From: Amycolatopsis mongoliensis
GTDB lineage: Bacteria; Actinomycetota; Actinomycetes; Mycobacteriales; Pseudonocardiaceae
Direction: 5' to 3'
Assembly: GCF_030285665.1 (NCBI RefSeq)
Contig: NZ_CP127295.1
Coordinates: 5,270,001 to 5,334,000, forward strand
DNA length: 64,000 nucleotides
Under the pieces are notes generated by a model. It was not told the origin of the DNA. It worked only from the letters and a program-made list of their open reading frames with translations, and made no database searches. Within the stretch, counting starts at the first letter, position 1. The number at the start of each line of letters is the position of its first letter. Below are positions 26,076 to 35,536 of this stretch, piece after piece. The position numbers were made by a program, and so were the translations under genes.

Positions 26076-26836
26076 GGCTGGACGGGAAGATCGCCCTGAT
26101 CACCGGCGCCGCACGCGGCCAGGGCGCCGCCGCCGCGCGCGCGTTCGTCGCCGAAGGCGCGAAGGTGCTGATCGCCGACATCCTCGACGACGAGGGCAAG
26201 CAGCTCGCCGCCGAGCTCGGGGAGCAGGCCGTCTACCAGCACCTCGACGTCGGCGACGAGGACGGCTGGGTGACCGCGGTCGAACGCGTGACCACGGAGT
26301 TCGGCGCGCCGAACGTGCTGGTCAACAACGCGGGGATCCTCCATTTCTCCGAGCTCGGCAAGACGAAGCTGGCCGATTACGAGCGCGTCATCCGGGTGAA
26401 CCAGATCGGGGCGTTTCTCGGGATGCGCTCGGTCGTTGAACCGATGACCGCCGCCGGCGGTGGCTCCATCGTCAACGTGTCCTCTGTGGAGGGACTGGCC
26501 GGGATGCCCTACCTCGTCGCCTACACCGCGAGCAAGTTCGCGATCCGCGGGATGACCAAGGTCGCGGCGATGGAGCTCGGGAAGAAGCACATCCGGGTCA
26601 ACTCGGTCCACCCCGGCGCGATCGACACGCAGATGGTCGAGACCGCCGCGGGCGGGCAGAAAGTCGACATGTCGTACGTGGGGAAGAAGGTCGCGCTCGG
26701 CCGCGTCGGGCAGCCCGAGGACGTCGCGAAGCTGGTGCTGTTCCTGGCCAGCGACGAAAGCGCGTACTGCACGGGAGCGGAGTTCGTCGCGGACGGTGGC
26801 GCCACGGCGTCGCACGCCCTCAACCTCAGTTTCTGA
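26072..26836 (+). CDS. SDR, 3-alpha,20-beta-hydroxysteroid dehydrogenase-like (FabG3-type)
   Basis: A 254-residue classical SDR. The cofactor motif is ITGAARGQGAAAA, with NNAGILHFSE, Ser in NVSSVEGLAG and Tyr/Lys in YTASK. The C-terminal FLASDESAYCTGAEFVADGG is close to mycobacterial FabG3 (20-beta-hydroxysteroid dehydrogenase). It overlaps the previous SDR by four bases, so the pair is co-translated. This second SDR is not part of the M. tuberculosis mce4 cluster as I know it, so it is a lineage-specific addition. Steroid substrate is inferred from family and location. Confidence 0.86.
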   Translation: MRLDGKIALITGAARGQGAAAARAFVAEGAKVLIADILDDEGKQLAAELGEQAVYQHLDVGDEDGWVTAVERVTTEFGAPNVLVNNAGILHFSELGKTKLADYERVIRVNQIGAFLGMRSVVEPMTAAGGGSIVNVSSVEGLAGMPYLVAYTASKFAIRGMTKVAAMELGKKHIRVNSVHPGAIDTQMVETAAGGQKVDMSYVGKKVALGRVGQPEDVAKLVLFLASDESAYCTGAEFVADGGATASHALNLSF

Positions 26837-26847
26837 CCGGGAGATCA

Positions 26848-26862
26848 GTTAACACCGCTAAC
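26848..26862. promoter_or_regulatory. GTTA/TAAC palindrome upstream of yrbE4A
   Basis: GTTAACACCGCTAAC is an imperfect dyad (GTTA...TAAC) in the 88-base gap between the second SDR and yrbE4A. It does not fit the KstR consensus. It may mark an internal promoter or another regulator; the evidence is weak. Confidence 0.25.
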
Positions 26863-26924
26863 GAAAATCGGGCACCGGGTATGGAGAACACTCGGAGGTC
26901 AGCGACGACCTACTGGGAGGTGTG

Positions 26925-27713
26925 GTGAGCGAGAGCACGGGCACGCTCCCGGGAACCGCGGCGCTGACCCAGGTGGGGCGCCTCGCGACGCTCTCGTGGG
27001 AGGTCCTGCGCGCGATCTTCAAGCGCCCCTTCCAGGCCCGCGAGTGGATCCAGCAGTGCTGGTTCTTCGCCAGTGTCACGATCCTGCCGACCGCGCTGGT
27101 GGCCATCCCGTTCGGCGCGGTGATCGCGTTGCAGCTCGGCTCGCTGACCGCGCAGATCGGCGCGCAGTCGTTCACCGGCGCGGCCAGCGCGCTGGCCATC
27201 GTGCAGCAGGCCAGCCCGCTGATCACCGCGCTGCTCGTCGCGGGCGCCGGCGGCAGCGCGGTCTGCGCGGACATCGGCGCGCGCAAGATCCGCGAAGAGA
27301 TCGACGCCATGGAGGTCCTCGGCGTCAACCCGATCCAGCGCCTGATCGTGCCGCGCGTGCTCGCCGCGATGGTCGTTTCGGTGCTGCTGAACGGCTTGGT
27401 CAGCGTCGTCGGCGTGCTCGGCGGCTACTTCTTCAACGTCGTTCTCCAGGGCGGCACGCCCGGCGCCTACCTGGCCAGCTTCAACGCGCTGGCCCAGGTC
27501 CCGGACCTCTGGGTCAGCGAGATCAAGGCGCTGCTGTACGGCTTCGTCGCCGGGGTCGTCGCCGCGTTCCGCGGGCTGAACCCGCCGCCCGGGCCGAAGG
27601 GCGTCGGCGACGCCGTCAACCAGGCCGTGGTCATCACGTTCCTGCTGCTGTTCCTCATCAACGTCGTGCTCACCGCGATCTACCTGCGGATCGTCCCGCC
27701 GAAGGCCATGTGA
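26925..27713 (+). CDS. yrbE4A: YrbE4A-like MlaE-family permease subunit
   Basis: A 262-residue membrane protein of the MlaE/YrbE family with five to six hydrophobic helices. It has the conserved segment GGSAVCADIGARKIREEIDAMEVLGVNPIQRLIVPR before the last helices, the EExxALxxMG-type loop that contacts the ABC ATPase. It pairs with YrbE4B as permease for the Mce proteins; the ATPase (MceG/Mkl) is encoded elsewhere. GTG at 26925 was chosen because GGGAGG ends four bases before it; the GTG one codon earlier is too close. First gene of the ten-gene overlap chain. Confidence 0.92.
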   Translation: MSESTGTLPGTAALTQVGRLATLSWEVLRAIFKRPFQAREWIQQCWFFASVTILPTALVAIPFGAVIALQLGSLTAQIGAQSFTGAASALAIVQQASPLITALLVAGAGGSAVCADIGARKIREEIDAMEVLGVNPIQRLIVPRVLAAMVVSVLLNGLVSVVGVLGGYFFNVVLQGGTPGAYLASFNALAQVPDLWVSEIKALLYGFVAGVVAAFRGLNPPPGPKGVGDAVNQAVVITFLLLFLINVVLTAIYLRIVPPKAM

Positions 27714-28561
27714 TGACGGCGGAGCCCCTGGACGACAACCGGACGCTCGAGTACATCGCGCGCCCGGGGCAGAGCCTGGAAGGCCTGGGCAAGCAGCTCG
27801 CGTTCGCCGCGAAGGCGCTCGCCTGGTCGCCGCGCACGATCCGCCGCTACAGCCGGGAAACGCTGCGGCTGCTCACCGAGGTCTGCTTCGGCACCGGCGG
27901 CCTCGCCGTCATCGGCGGCACGCTCGGCGTGATGATCGGGATGACGCTGTTCACCGGCCTCATCGTCGGTCTCCAGGGGTACTCCGCGTTGAACCAGCTC
28001 GGCACCGCCGCACTGACCGGGTTCATCTCCGCCTACTTCAACACCCGCGAGGTCGCGCCGCTCTCGGCCGGGCTCGCCCTGAGCGCGACCGTCGGCTGCG
28101 GCTTCACCGCCCAGCTCGGCGCGATGCGGATCTCCGAGGAGATCGACGCGCTCGAAGTCATGGGCGTGCCGAGCATGCCGTACCTGGTGACGACGCGCGT
28201 GCTCGCCGGCGTCGCCGCGGTGATCCCGCTGTACGCGGTCGGCCTGCTTTCGAGCTACCTCGCGTCCCGGCAGATCACCATCTGGCTCTACGGCCAGTCC
28301 GCGGGCACCTACGACCACTACTTCACGCTCTTCTTGCCGCCCGGCGACGTCCTGTGGTCGTTCGGGAAGGTGATCGTGTTCAGCGTGCTCGTGATCCTTT
28401 CCCATTGCTACTACGGCTTCACCGCCAGCGGCGGCCCGGCGGGCGTCGGCGTGGCGGTCGGCCGCGCGGTGCGGACGTCGATCGTGCTGATCTCGGTGCT
28501 GGACTTCTTCCTCAGCCTGGCGATCTGGGGCGCGAACACCACGGTGAGGATCTCCGGATGA
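27713..28561 (+). CDS. yrbE4B: YrbE4B-like MlaE-family permease subunit
   Basis: A 282-residue second permease half. A cytosolic N-terminus of about 60 residues precedes the hydrophobic core. The conserved loop GCGFTAQLGAMRISEEIDALEVMGVPSMPYLVTTR and the terminal GxGVGVAVGRAVRTSIV segment are present. It forms the transmembrane channel with YrbE4A. The ATG shares its A with the preceding TGA (TGATG). The stop overlaps mce4A by four bases. Confidence 0.92.
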   Translation: MTAEPLDDNRTLEYIARPGQSLEGLGKQLAFAAKALAWSPRTIRRYSRETLRLLTEVCFGTGGLAVIGGTLGVMIGMTLFTGLIVGLQGYSALNQLGTAALTGFISAYFNTREVAPLSAGLALSATVGCGFTAQLGAMRISEEIDALEVMGVPSMPYLVTTRVLAGVAAVIPLYAVGLLSSYLASRQITIWLYGQSAGTYDHYFTLFLPPGDVLWSFGKVIVFSVLVILSHCYYGFTASGGPAGVGVAVGRAVRTSIVLISVLDFFLSLAIWGANTTVRISG

Positions 28562-29892
28562 GGCGCGAGCTCTGGCAGCGGCTCCGGTACCAGGTGCTGG
28601 GGCTGGCCTTCCTGCTCGTGGCCGCGCTGTTCATCGCGTCCACGCTCGCCGTCTACCACAAGGCCTTCACCCCGGTGACGCTGGTGAAGCTGGAGACCGA
28701 CCGGGTCGGCAGCCAGCTGCGCACCGGCGGCGACGTCAAGGTCCGCGGCATGCTCGTCGGCGAGGTCCGCTCGGTGCTGGCCAAGGGCGACCACGCCGAG
28801 CTGGAGCTGGCGCTCGACCCGGACAAGACGAACGTGATCCCGAGGAACGTCTCGGCGCGGCTGCTGCCCAAGACGCTCTTCGGCGAGCGGTACGTCTCGC
28901 TGCAGCTCCCCGAGACATCGCAAGGCCCGATCAAGGCCGGCGACGTCATCCCGCAGGACCGCAGCAGCACGGCGATCGAGCTGCAGAAGGTGCTCGACGA
29001 CGTGATGCCGCTGCTGCAGGCCGTGCAGCCGGAAAAGCTGTCGAGCACGCTGACGGCGGTGTCGACCGCGCTCGAGGGCCGCGGCAAGCAGCTCGGCCAG
29101 ACCCTCGTGCAGCTGTCCGACTACCTCGGCAAGCTCAACCCGTCGCTGCCGGACGTCAAGGCCGACATCACCGGGCTCGCGAACGTCGCGGACACCTACG
29201 ACAAGGCGGCGCCGGACCTGCTGCAGGCGCTGTCCGACCTCACGACGACCAGCCGGACGATCGTCGACCAGCGCGCGCAGCTGACCGACCTCTACGCCAC
29301 CGTCACCGCGGCTTCGGTGGACCTGACCGGCTTCCTGCAGGTCAACAAGGACAACCTGATCCGGCTCACCACCGCGGTCCAGCCGACGCTTGACGTGCTC
29401 GCCAAGTACGCGCCCGAGTACCCGTGCTTGATGCGGCAGCTCGCCGAGTCGGTGCCGCGGGCGGAGCTGGCCTTCGGCAAGGGCACCGCGCACCCCGAGG
29501 TCAGCCGGGTCACCATCGAGTTCGCCGCCAGCCGCGGCAAGTACCTCCCCGGCGTCGACGAACCGAAGTACGAGGACAAACGCGGCCCGCGCTGCTACCC
29601 GAGCGTGCCGCACCCCGGGGTCTGGCCGCAGTACCCGCCCGACGGCGCGATCAAGGACGGCTCGAGCAAGCCCGCGCCGCCGAAGTCGCCGGGCGGCGAG
29701 CTGCCCGGCCCGGTCACCGCGGGCGGCGGTGCCGTCGGCGGTGACGGAACGATCGTCGGCTCGTCCTACGAGCGGGACCTGATCGACCTGCTCGCCTCGC
29801 CCGCGCTCGGGACGTCACCCGGCGACGTGCCGGGCTGGGCGGGCCTGATCGTGGGGCCGCTCTACCGCGGGGCGGAGGTGGAGCTGAAGTGA
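28558..29892 (+). CDS. mce4A: Mce4A-like protein
   Basis: A 444-residue Mce protein. One N-terminal membrane anchor (residues about 10-33) is followed by the MlaD/Mce beta-barrel domain (KLETDRVGSQLRTGGDVKVRGMLVGEV, about 45-130), a long helical MCE region of coiled-coil character (about 140-300) and a Pro/Gly-rich tail with a conserved Cys pair. Six such proteins form the hexameric lipid tunnel across the periplasm-like space. In the Mce4 system the cargo is cholesterol or related steroids. It overlaps both neighbours by four bases. Confidence 0.92.
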   Translation: MRRELWQRLRYQVLGLAFLLVAALFIASTLAVYHKAFTPVTLVKLETDRVGSQLRTGGDVKVRGMLVGEVRSVLAKGDHAELELALDPDKTNVIPRNVSARLLPKTLFGERYVSLQLPETSQGPIKAGDVIPQDRSSTAIELQKVLDDVMPLLQAVQPEKLSSTLTAVSTALEGRGKQLGQTLVQLSDYLGKLNPSLPDVKADITGLANVADTYDKAAPDLLQALSDLTTTSRTIVDQRAQLTDLYATVTAASVDLTGFLQVNKDNLIRLTTAVQPTLDVLAKYAPEYPCLMRQLAESVPRAELAFGKGTAHPEVSRVTIEFAASRGKYLPGVDEPKYEDKRGPRCYPSVPHPGVWPQYPPDGAIKDGSSKPAPPKSPGGELPGPVTAGGGAVGGDGTIVGSSYERDLIDLLASPALGTSPGDVPGWAGLIVGPLYRGAEVELK

Positions 29893-30926
29893 GGAGTTTC
29901 GTCCCGTCCCTGGTGAAGCTCGCGGTGTTCGCCGTCGTCACCGTGCTGCTCACCGGCGTCCTCGCGGCCACCATCGCGAACACCAACTTCGGCGAGACCT
30001 CCGGCTACCTGGCGAAGTTCACCGACGCGTCCGGCCTCAAGGAAGGCGACGACGTCCGCATCGCCGGGGTCAAGGTCGGCCAGGTCGACTCGATCGAGGT
30101 CGTCGAAGGCGAGCAGAACCTCGCCCAGGTGCGCTTCGACGTCGAGCACACCTACCGGCTGCCGGAGACGGTGACCGCGACGATCAAGTACCGCAACCTC
30201 GTCGGCCAGCGCTACCTCGCGCTCGGCACCGACGTCCCGGGCGACCGGGCACTCGCGGACGGCGGCACGATCCCGCCCGAGCGCACCAAGCCCGCGCTGA
30301 ACCTCACCGTGCTGTTCAACGGCTTCAAGCCGCTGTTCAAGGCCTTGAGCCCGAAGGACGTCAACCAGCTCTCGGCCGAGATCATCAGCGTCTTCCAGGG
30401 CGAGGGCGGCACGATCACCAGCCTGCTGCAGCACACCGCGTCGCTCACCACCGCGATCGCGAGCAAGGACCAGGTGATCGGGCAGGTCATCGCGAACCTC
30501 AACACCGTGCTCGGCACGGTCAACGCCCACGGCCCGCAGCTCGGCGACCTCATCGAGCAGACCCAGAAGCTCGTCAGCGGGCTGGCCGAGCAGCGCAAGC
30601 CGATCGGCGACGCGGTCAGCGCGCTCGGCGACCTCGCGGTGTCCACGACGGGCCTGCTCGCCGACGCGCGCCCGGCGCTCAAGGACGACGTCGCGCAGCT
30701 CGGCGTGCTGTCGCAGCACCTCGGCGACTCGGGCGTGCTGCTCAACCACCTGCTCGAAGTGCTGCCGGGCAACCTGCAGAAGTTCACCCGGACCCTGAGC
30801 TACGGCAGCTGGTTCAACTACTACCTGTGCGGGATCACCGGCACCATCGGCATTTCGTCGCTCGACATCACGTTGCCGATCATCCCGATCCCGGGCACCC
30901 AGCGCGCGGAGAGGTGTGGTCCGTGA
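29889..30926 (+). CDS. mce4B: Mce4B-like protein
   Basis: A 345-residue Mce protein. An N-terminal anchor (residues 8-28) is followed by the MlaD core FTDASGLKEGDDVRIAGVKVGQVDSI and a helical tunnel region with heptad-like Leu spacing. The C-terminal segment SWFNYYLCGITG is typical of Mce B/C/D subunits. GTG at 29889 overlaps the mce4A stop (GTGA). Part of the steroid importer; the role rests on synteny with the full mce4 gene set. Confidence 0.92.
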   Translation: MRSFVPSLVKLAVFAVVTVLLTGVLAATIANTNFGETSGYLAKFTDASGLKEGDDVRIAGVKVGQVDSIEVVEGEQNLAQVRFDVEHTYRLPETVTATIKYRNLVGQRYLALGTDVPGDRALADGGTIPPERTKPALNLTVLFNGFKPLFKALSPKDVNQLSAEIISVFQGEGGTITSLLQHTASLTTAIASKDQVIGQVIANLNTVLGTVNAHGPQLGDLIEQTQKLVSGLAEQRKPIGDAVSALGDLAVSTTGLLADARPALKDDVAQLGVLSQHLGDSGVLLNHLLEVLPGNLQKFTRTLSYGSWFNYYLCGITGTIGISSLDITLPIIPIPGTQRAERCGP

Positions 30927-31954
30927 AACCGCTGAAGGAACGCAACCAGGCCGCGGTCGGCGCGGTCGCGCTCGTGCTGATCGTGCTCGTCACGGCCACG
31001 ACGTACTTCTCCGACCAGCTCCCGTTCTTCGGCAACGGCACGACGTACTCGGCGTACTTCGGCGAGTCCGCCGGGCTGGCGCCGGACAACGAGGTCGAGG
31101 TCGCCGGGGTGAAGGTCGGCACGGTGTCGTCCGTGACGCTCAAAGGCAAGCAGGTGCTGGTCAAGTTCCGCGTCAAGGACGTCCGGGTCGGCGACGCGAC
31201 CACCGCGTCCATCGAGATCAAGACGCTGCTGGGGGAGAAGTACCTCGCGCTCGACCCGAAGGGCGGCGGCGCCCAGGAACCGGACGCGACGATCCCGCAG
31301 GCCCGCACGCGCACGCCGTTCCAGCTGCAGGACGCCTTCGAGCAGCTGTCGACGACGGTCGGCGACATCGACACGAAACAGCTCGCGGACAGCTTCAACG
31401 CCCTTTCCGACAGCCTCAAGGACAGCCCGCAGTACCTCAAGGACACGCTGACCGGCCTGTCCTCGCTGGCCAAGACCGTGTCCTCCCGCGACAACGACCT
31501 GCACACGCTGCTGGCGAACACCAGCCAGGTGTCGAAGACGCTCTCCGACCGCAACGCCCAGCTGCAGCGCGTGATCAGCGACGGCAACCTGCTGCTCACC
31601 GAGCTGCAGAACCGCAAGACCGCGATCCACGCGCTGCTCACCGGCACCCAGCAGCTCTCGCAGCAGCTGTCCGGGCTCGTCGCGGACAACCGCGCGCAGC
31701 TCAAGCCGACGCTGGACAAGCTCGGGAAGGTGACCGACATCCTGCAGCGCAACCAGGGCAACCTCGACCAGAGCCTCAAGCTGATGGCGCCGTTCGCCCG
31801 CGTCGGCGCGAACGCGACCGGCAACGGCCGCTGGTTCGAGGGCTACCTGTGCGGGCTGCTGCCGCCGACGATCACCGCCGCCGGGCTGCACATCAACCCC
31901 GAAGGCTGCACCCCGCCGATCGCGGCGCCGAACCAGGGGGTGGGCGGCCGATGA
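30923..31954 (+). CDS. mce4C: Mce4C-like protein
   Basis: A 343-residue Mce protein. The anchor is at residues 10-30, followed by the MlaD core YFGESAGLAPDNEVEVAGVKVGTV and a helical region (TLTGLSSLAKTVSSRDNDLHTLL...). The C-terminal RWFEGYLCGLLPP parallels the SWFNYYLCG of the B subunit. GTG at 30923 overlaps the preceding stop by four bases. Subunit letter is assigned by order in the operon. Confidence 0.92.
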   Translation: MKPLKERNQAAVGAVALVLIVLVTATTYFSDQLPFFGNGTTYSAYFGESAGLAPDNEVEVAGVKVGTVSSVTLKGKQVLVKFRVKDVRVGDATTASIEIKTLLGEKYLALDPKGGGAQEPDATIPQARTRTPFQLQDAFEQLSTTVGDIDTKQLADSFNALSDSLKDSPQYLKDTLTGLSSLAKTVSSRDNDLHTLLANTSQVSKTLSDRNAQLQRVISDGNLLLTELQNRKTAIHALLTGTQQLSQQLSGLVADNRAQLKPTLDKLGKVTDILQRNQGNLDQSLKLMAPFARVGANATGNGRWFEGYLCGLLPPTITAAGLHINPEGCTPPIAAPNQGVGGR

Positions 31955-33144
31955 CCATCCGGACCTACCGCGGGCGCAGCCTGGTGACGTGGCTGGCGTT
32001 CGCCTGCGTCCTGGCGCTGGTCGTCACCGCCGGGCTGTGGCTGGTGTTCCGCGCCTCCACCGGCACGACGCTGTCGGCCTACTTCGGCAAGACCGTCGGG
32101 CTCTACGCGGGCTCGTCGGTGCGGGTGCTCGGCGTGCCGGTCGGGCAGGTCACCGGCGTCACGCCGCAGGGCGACGCGGTGCGCGTGGACATGCGCGTCG
32201 ACGACGTGCAGCTGCCGGCCGACGTCGGCGCGGTCGTCGTCGCGCCGAGCCTGGTCAGCGACCGGTACGTCCAGCTGACCCCGGCCTACGACAGCGGCCC
32301 GACCCTGGCCACCGGCACGGTGCTGGCGAAGGACCGCACGGCGACGCCGGTGGAGCTGGACGACCTGTACTCCAGCCTGGACAAGCTCTCGACGGCGCTC
32401 GGTCCGAACGGCGCCAACAAGGACGGCGCGCTGTCCGGCGTCCTGGACACCGCCGCGAACACGTTGAAGGGCAACGGTGCTTCGCTGAACTCGACGGTCG
32501 GGCGGCTCGCCGACCTCGCCAAGACCCTCGACGGCTCGAAGGACGACCTGTTCTCGACCGTGCAGAACCTCAACTCCTTCACCGGCGCCCTGGCCCAGAG
32601 CGACCAGCAGCTCAACGAGTTCTACGGCCGCGTCGCCGACGTCAGCCAGTTCCTCGCCGCCGACTCCTCCGACGTCGGGGCCGCGCTGCAGTCCCTCGGC
32701 GGGGCGCTCGGCGACGTCCAGCAGTTCGTCAACGACAACAAGGGCGCCCTGGAGTCCAATGTGGACAAACTGGCGTCGTTGTCGAAGGTGCTGGTCGACC
32801 AGCGGGCCTCGCTCGCCGAGGTGCTCGACATCGCGCCGACCGGCGCCACCAACTTCATCAACTCCTACGACGCGGCGTCGGGCACGATCGCCGTCCGCGA
32901 CAACCTCAACGAGCTCACCAACCCGCCGATCCTCACCGTGTGCCGGCTGATCAGCGCGGGCACGCCGAAGGAGGTCCCGGACACGCTGGGGAACATCTGC
33001 AAGCAGCTCGCCCCGGTGCTCGACGGGGCGTTGAAGCTGCCGACGATCCCGCAGGTGCTCAACTCCCTGCAGAACGGCACCCTCCCGCCGCTGCCGCTCC
33101 CGCTCGTCGACGTGATGGAGCAGCTTTCGGGAGGTGCGAAGTGA
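31951..33144 (+). CDS. mce4D: Mce4D-like protein
   Basis: A 397-residue Mce protein. The anchor is at residues 11-33, followed by the MlaD core YFGKTVGLYAGSSVRVLGVPVGQV. A long helical tunnel segment repeats Leu/Asn patterns (LADLAKTLDGSKDDLFSTVQNLNSF). The C-terminus contains VCRLISAGTPKEV with the Cys conserved in this subunit class, then a Pro/Leu-rich end. ATG overlaps the mce4C stop. Confidence 0.92.
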   Translation: MTIRTYRGRSLVTWLAFACVLALVVTAGLWLVFRASTGTTLSAYFGKTVGLYAGSSVRVLGVPVGQVTGVTPQGDAVRVDMRVDDVQLPADVGAVVVAPSLVSDRYVQLTPAYDSGPTLATGTVLAKDRTATPVELDDLYSSLDKLSTALGPNGANKDGALSGVLDTAANTLKGNGASLNSTVGRLADLAKTLDGSKDDLFSTVQNLNSFTGALAQSDQQLNEFYGRVADVSQFLAADSSDVGAALQSLGGALGDVQQFVNDNKGALESNVDKLASLSKVLVDQRASLAEVLDIAPTGATNFINSYDAASGTIAVRDNLNELTNPPILTVCRLISAGTPKEVPDTLGNICKQLAPVLDGALKLPTIPQVLNSLQNGTLPPLPLPLVDVMEQLSGGAK

Positions 33145-34304
33145 AGCGGCGGCAGCGGGTCGCCGGGGTGCTGGCCGGCGTGCTCGTGCTCGCCGGCTGC
33201 AGCGACGGCGGGTTCAACGGCCTCTACGGCACGCCGCTGCCGGGCGGCGCCGACGTCGGTGACCACCCCTACCGCGTCACCGCGCTGTTCACCGATGTGC
33301 TCGACCTGGTGCCGCAGTCCAGCGTCAAGGTCAACGACGTCGCGGTCGGGCGGGTCGACAAGATCACCCTGACGCCGGACACGCGGTCCGCGCTGGTCGC
33401 GATGACCGTCAACGGCGACATCGCGCTGCCCGCGAACGCCCACGCCGAACTGAAGCAGTCTTCGCTGCTGGGTGAGAAGTTCGTCGAGCTGAGCGTGCCC
33501 ACCGCCGAGCCGGCCACCGGGAAGCTCGCCGACGGCGCGCAGATCCCGCTCGGGCGCACCAACCGCAACCCCGAGGTCGAGGAGGTGCTCGGCGCGCTTT
33601 CCCTGCTGCTCAACGGCGGTGGCGTCGAGCAGATCCAGAAGATCAGTCACGAGCTCAACGACGCGCTGTCGGGCAACGAGCCGGAGATCCGCGCGCTGCT
33701 GTCGCGAGTGGACGAACTGGCGACCCAGCTGGACGGGCACCGGACCGAAATCCTCCGCGCGATCGACGGGCTCGGAAAGCTGTCGAAGACGTTGACGGGC
33801 CAGACGCAGAACCTGTCGAACGCGCTCGACTACCTCGCGCCGGGCCTGAAGATCGTCACCGACCAGCGTGACCAGCTCGTCGGCATGCTGAACGCGCTGA
33901 AAACGCTCTCCGGCGTCGCCACCGACACCGTGACGAAGAGCCGCGACCAGCTCGTCGCGAACCTCAAGGCGCTGCAGCCGACGCTGACCAAGCTCGGTGA
34001 GGCCGGGTCCGACCTGCCGAACGCGCTGCAGATCCTGCTCACCTACCCGTTCCCCGACTACGCGGGCAACGTGATCAAGGGCGACTACGCGAACGTCGAG
34101 GCGAACGTGAACCTCGACCTGGACACGCTCATCCAGAACTTCACGAACTCGTCGCAGCCGCCGATCGCGCTGCCGAACGGGATCGGCGGTGGCCAGCCGG
34201 CCGTCGCGCCGCCGTTGCCGCTGCCGGACCTCGGGTCGCCGGGGCAGACCGGGGGCACCGGGCTGCTGGGCGGCCTGCTCGGGCTGGTCGGGGGCGGGAA
34301 ATGA
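33141..34304 (+). CDS. mce4E: Mce4E-like lipoprotein
   Basis: A 387-residue Mce lipoprotein. The signal peptide ends in lipobox LVLAGC, placing the lipidated Cys near residue 20, so this subunit is anchored by lipid while the others have a helix. The MlaD core is LFTDVLDLVPQSSVKVNDVAVGRV, followed by a helical tunnel region and a Pro/Gly-rich tail. The lipoprotein in fifth position is a constant of actinobacterial mce operons (LprN in M. tuberculosis mce4). GTG overlaps the preceding stop in GTGA. Confidence 0.93.
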   Translation: MKRRQRVAGVLAGVLVLAGCSDGGFNGLYGTPLPGGADVGDHPYRVTALFTDVLDLVPQSSVKVNDVAVGRVDKITLTPDTRSALVAMTVNGDIALPANAHAELKQSSLLGEKFVELSVPTAEPATGKLADGAQIPLGRTNRNPEVEEVLGALSLLLNGGGVEQIQKISHELNDALSGNEPEIRALLSRVDELATQLDGHRTEILRAIDGLGKLSKTLTGQTQNLSNALDYLAPGLKIVTDQRDQLVGMLNALKTLSGVATDTVTKSRDQLVANLKALQPTLTKLGEAGSDLPNALQILLTYPFPDYAGNVIKGDYANVEANVNLDLDTLIQNFTNSSQPPIALPNGIGGGQPAVAPPLPLPDLGSPGQTGGTGLLGGLLGLVGGGK

Positions 34305-35536
34305 CCACGCGCAAGGTCCGCATCCAGCTGTTCGCGTTCGTCGTCATCGCGGTGGTCTCGGTCGTCTACGCGGGCGGCCGGTACGCCGGGCTGGACCGGC
34401 TCTTCGGCAGCCGCGGGTACGTCGTCACCGCGCAGCTGACCGACTCCGGCGGCATCTTCGTCAACTCCGAGGTCGCCTACCGCGGGGTCACGGTCGGGCG
34501 CGTCACCGGGATGACGCTGACCGAGCACGGTGTCGACGTCGCGCTCGACATCGACTCCGGCGCCCCGGACATCCCGGCCGACGCGCACGCGCAGGTGGCG
34601 AACCGGTCGGCGGTGGGGGAGCAGTTCGTCGACCTGCTCCCGCAGCACGACGGCGGGCCGTTCCTGACGGACGGGTCGGTGATCACCGCGGACCGGACGT
34701 CGCTGCCGCCCTCGCCGGACACCGTGCTGACCCACCTCGACGACCTGGTCGCGAGCGTGCACCCGGATTCGCTGCGGACGGTCGTCGACGAGACGTACAA
34801 CGCGTTCGCCGGTGCGGGGCCGGAACTGCAGCAGCTCCTGGACAGCACGAGCTCGCTGACGTCCGTGGCCACGCAGTACATCCCGCAGACGCAAGGCCTG
34901 CTGGCGAATTCCCGGATCGTGCTGGACACGCAGGAGCGGCAGGCGGCGAACATCACCGACTTCGCGAGCGGGTTGAAGACGATCGCGGGGCAGCTCAAGA
35001 CGTCCGACCCGGACCTGCGGCGGGTGATCGCGCAGGCGCCGCAGCTGAGCCGGCAGATCAGCGACGTACTCGCCGCGTCCGGTACGGACCTCGGCGTGCT
35101 GTTCGCCAACCTGCTGACCACCGCGCAGATCACGACGTCGCGCAAGGACGCCATCGAGGAGCTGCTGGTGGCGTACCCGATCATCTCGGCGTTCTCGCCG
35201 TCGACGTCGCCGGACGGCACCGGGCACCTGGGTGTGGTGCTGAACTTCTTCGACCCCGCTTCGTGCACGAAGGGCTACGAAGGCACGAAGCAGCGTCCGG
35301 CGAACGACGAGACCGAGGCGCCGGTGAACATGAACGCGTACTGCGCCGAGCCGCCGGGCAGCCCGACCGGGGTCCGCGGTTCGCAGAACGCGCCCTACGC
35401 GGGCAAGCCGCCGGCCATCCCGGCCGCCCCTTCGCAGACCGCGTCGGCACCTCAGCAGGCCCAGCTGCCGGGGATGCTGAGCCTGCTGACCGGGCCGTCG
35501 GCGGGTGGGCTCGGCAAGCTGCTGGGCGCGCCGTGA
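34301..35536 (+). CDS. mce4F: Mce4F-like protein
   Basis: A 411-residue Mce protein, the last of the six. The anchor is at residues 9-25, followed by the MlaD core LTDSGGIFVNSEVAYRGVTVGRV, a helical tunnel region and the C-terminal motif LNFFDPASCTKGYEGTKQR. That motif, with a second Cys in NAYCAEPPG, is typical of F subunits. A Pro/Ala/Gln-rich tail follows. ATG overlaps the mce4E stop; the stop overlaps the next gene in GTGA. Confidence 0.92.
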   Translation: MTTRKVRIQLFAFVVIAVVSVVYAGGRYAGLDRLFGSRGYVVTAQLTDSGGIFVNSEVAYRGVTVGRVTGMTLTEHGVDVALDIDSGAPDIPADAHAQVANRSAVGEQFVDLLPQHDGGPFLTDGSVITADRTSLPPSPDTVLTHLDDLVASVHPDSLRTVVDETYNAFAGAGPELQQLLDSTSSLTSVATQYIPQTQGLLANSRIVLDTQERQAANITDFASGLKTIAGQLKTSDPDLRRVIAQAPQLSRQISDVLAASGTDLGVLFANLLTTAQITTSRKDAIEELLVAYPIISAFSPSTSPDGTGHLGVVLNFFDPASCTKGYEGTKQRPANDETEAPVNMNAYCAEPPGSPTGVRGSQNAPYAGKPPAIPAAPSQTASAPQQAQLPGMLSLLTGPSAGGLGKLLGAP

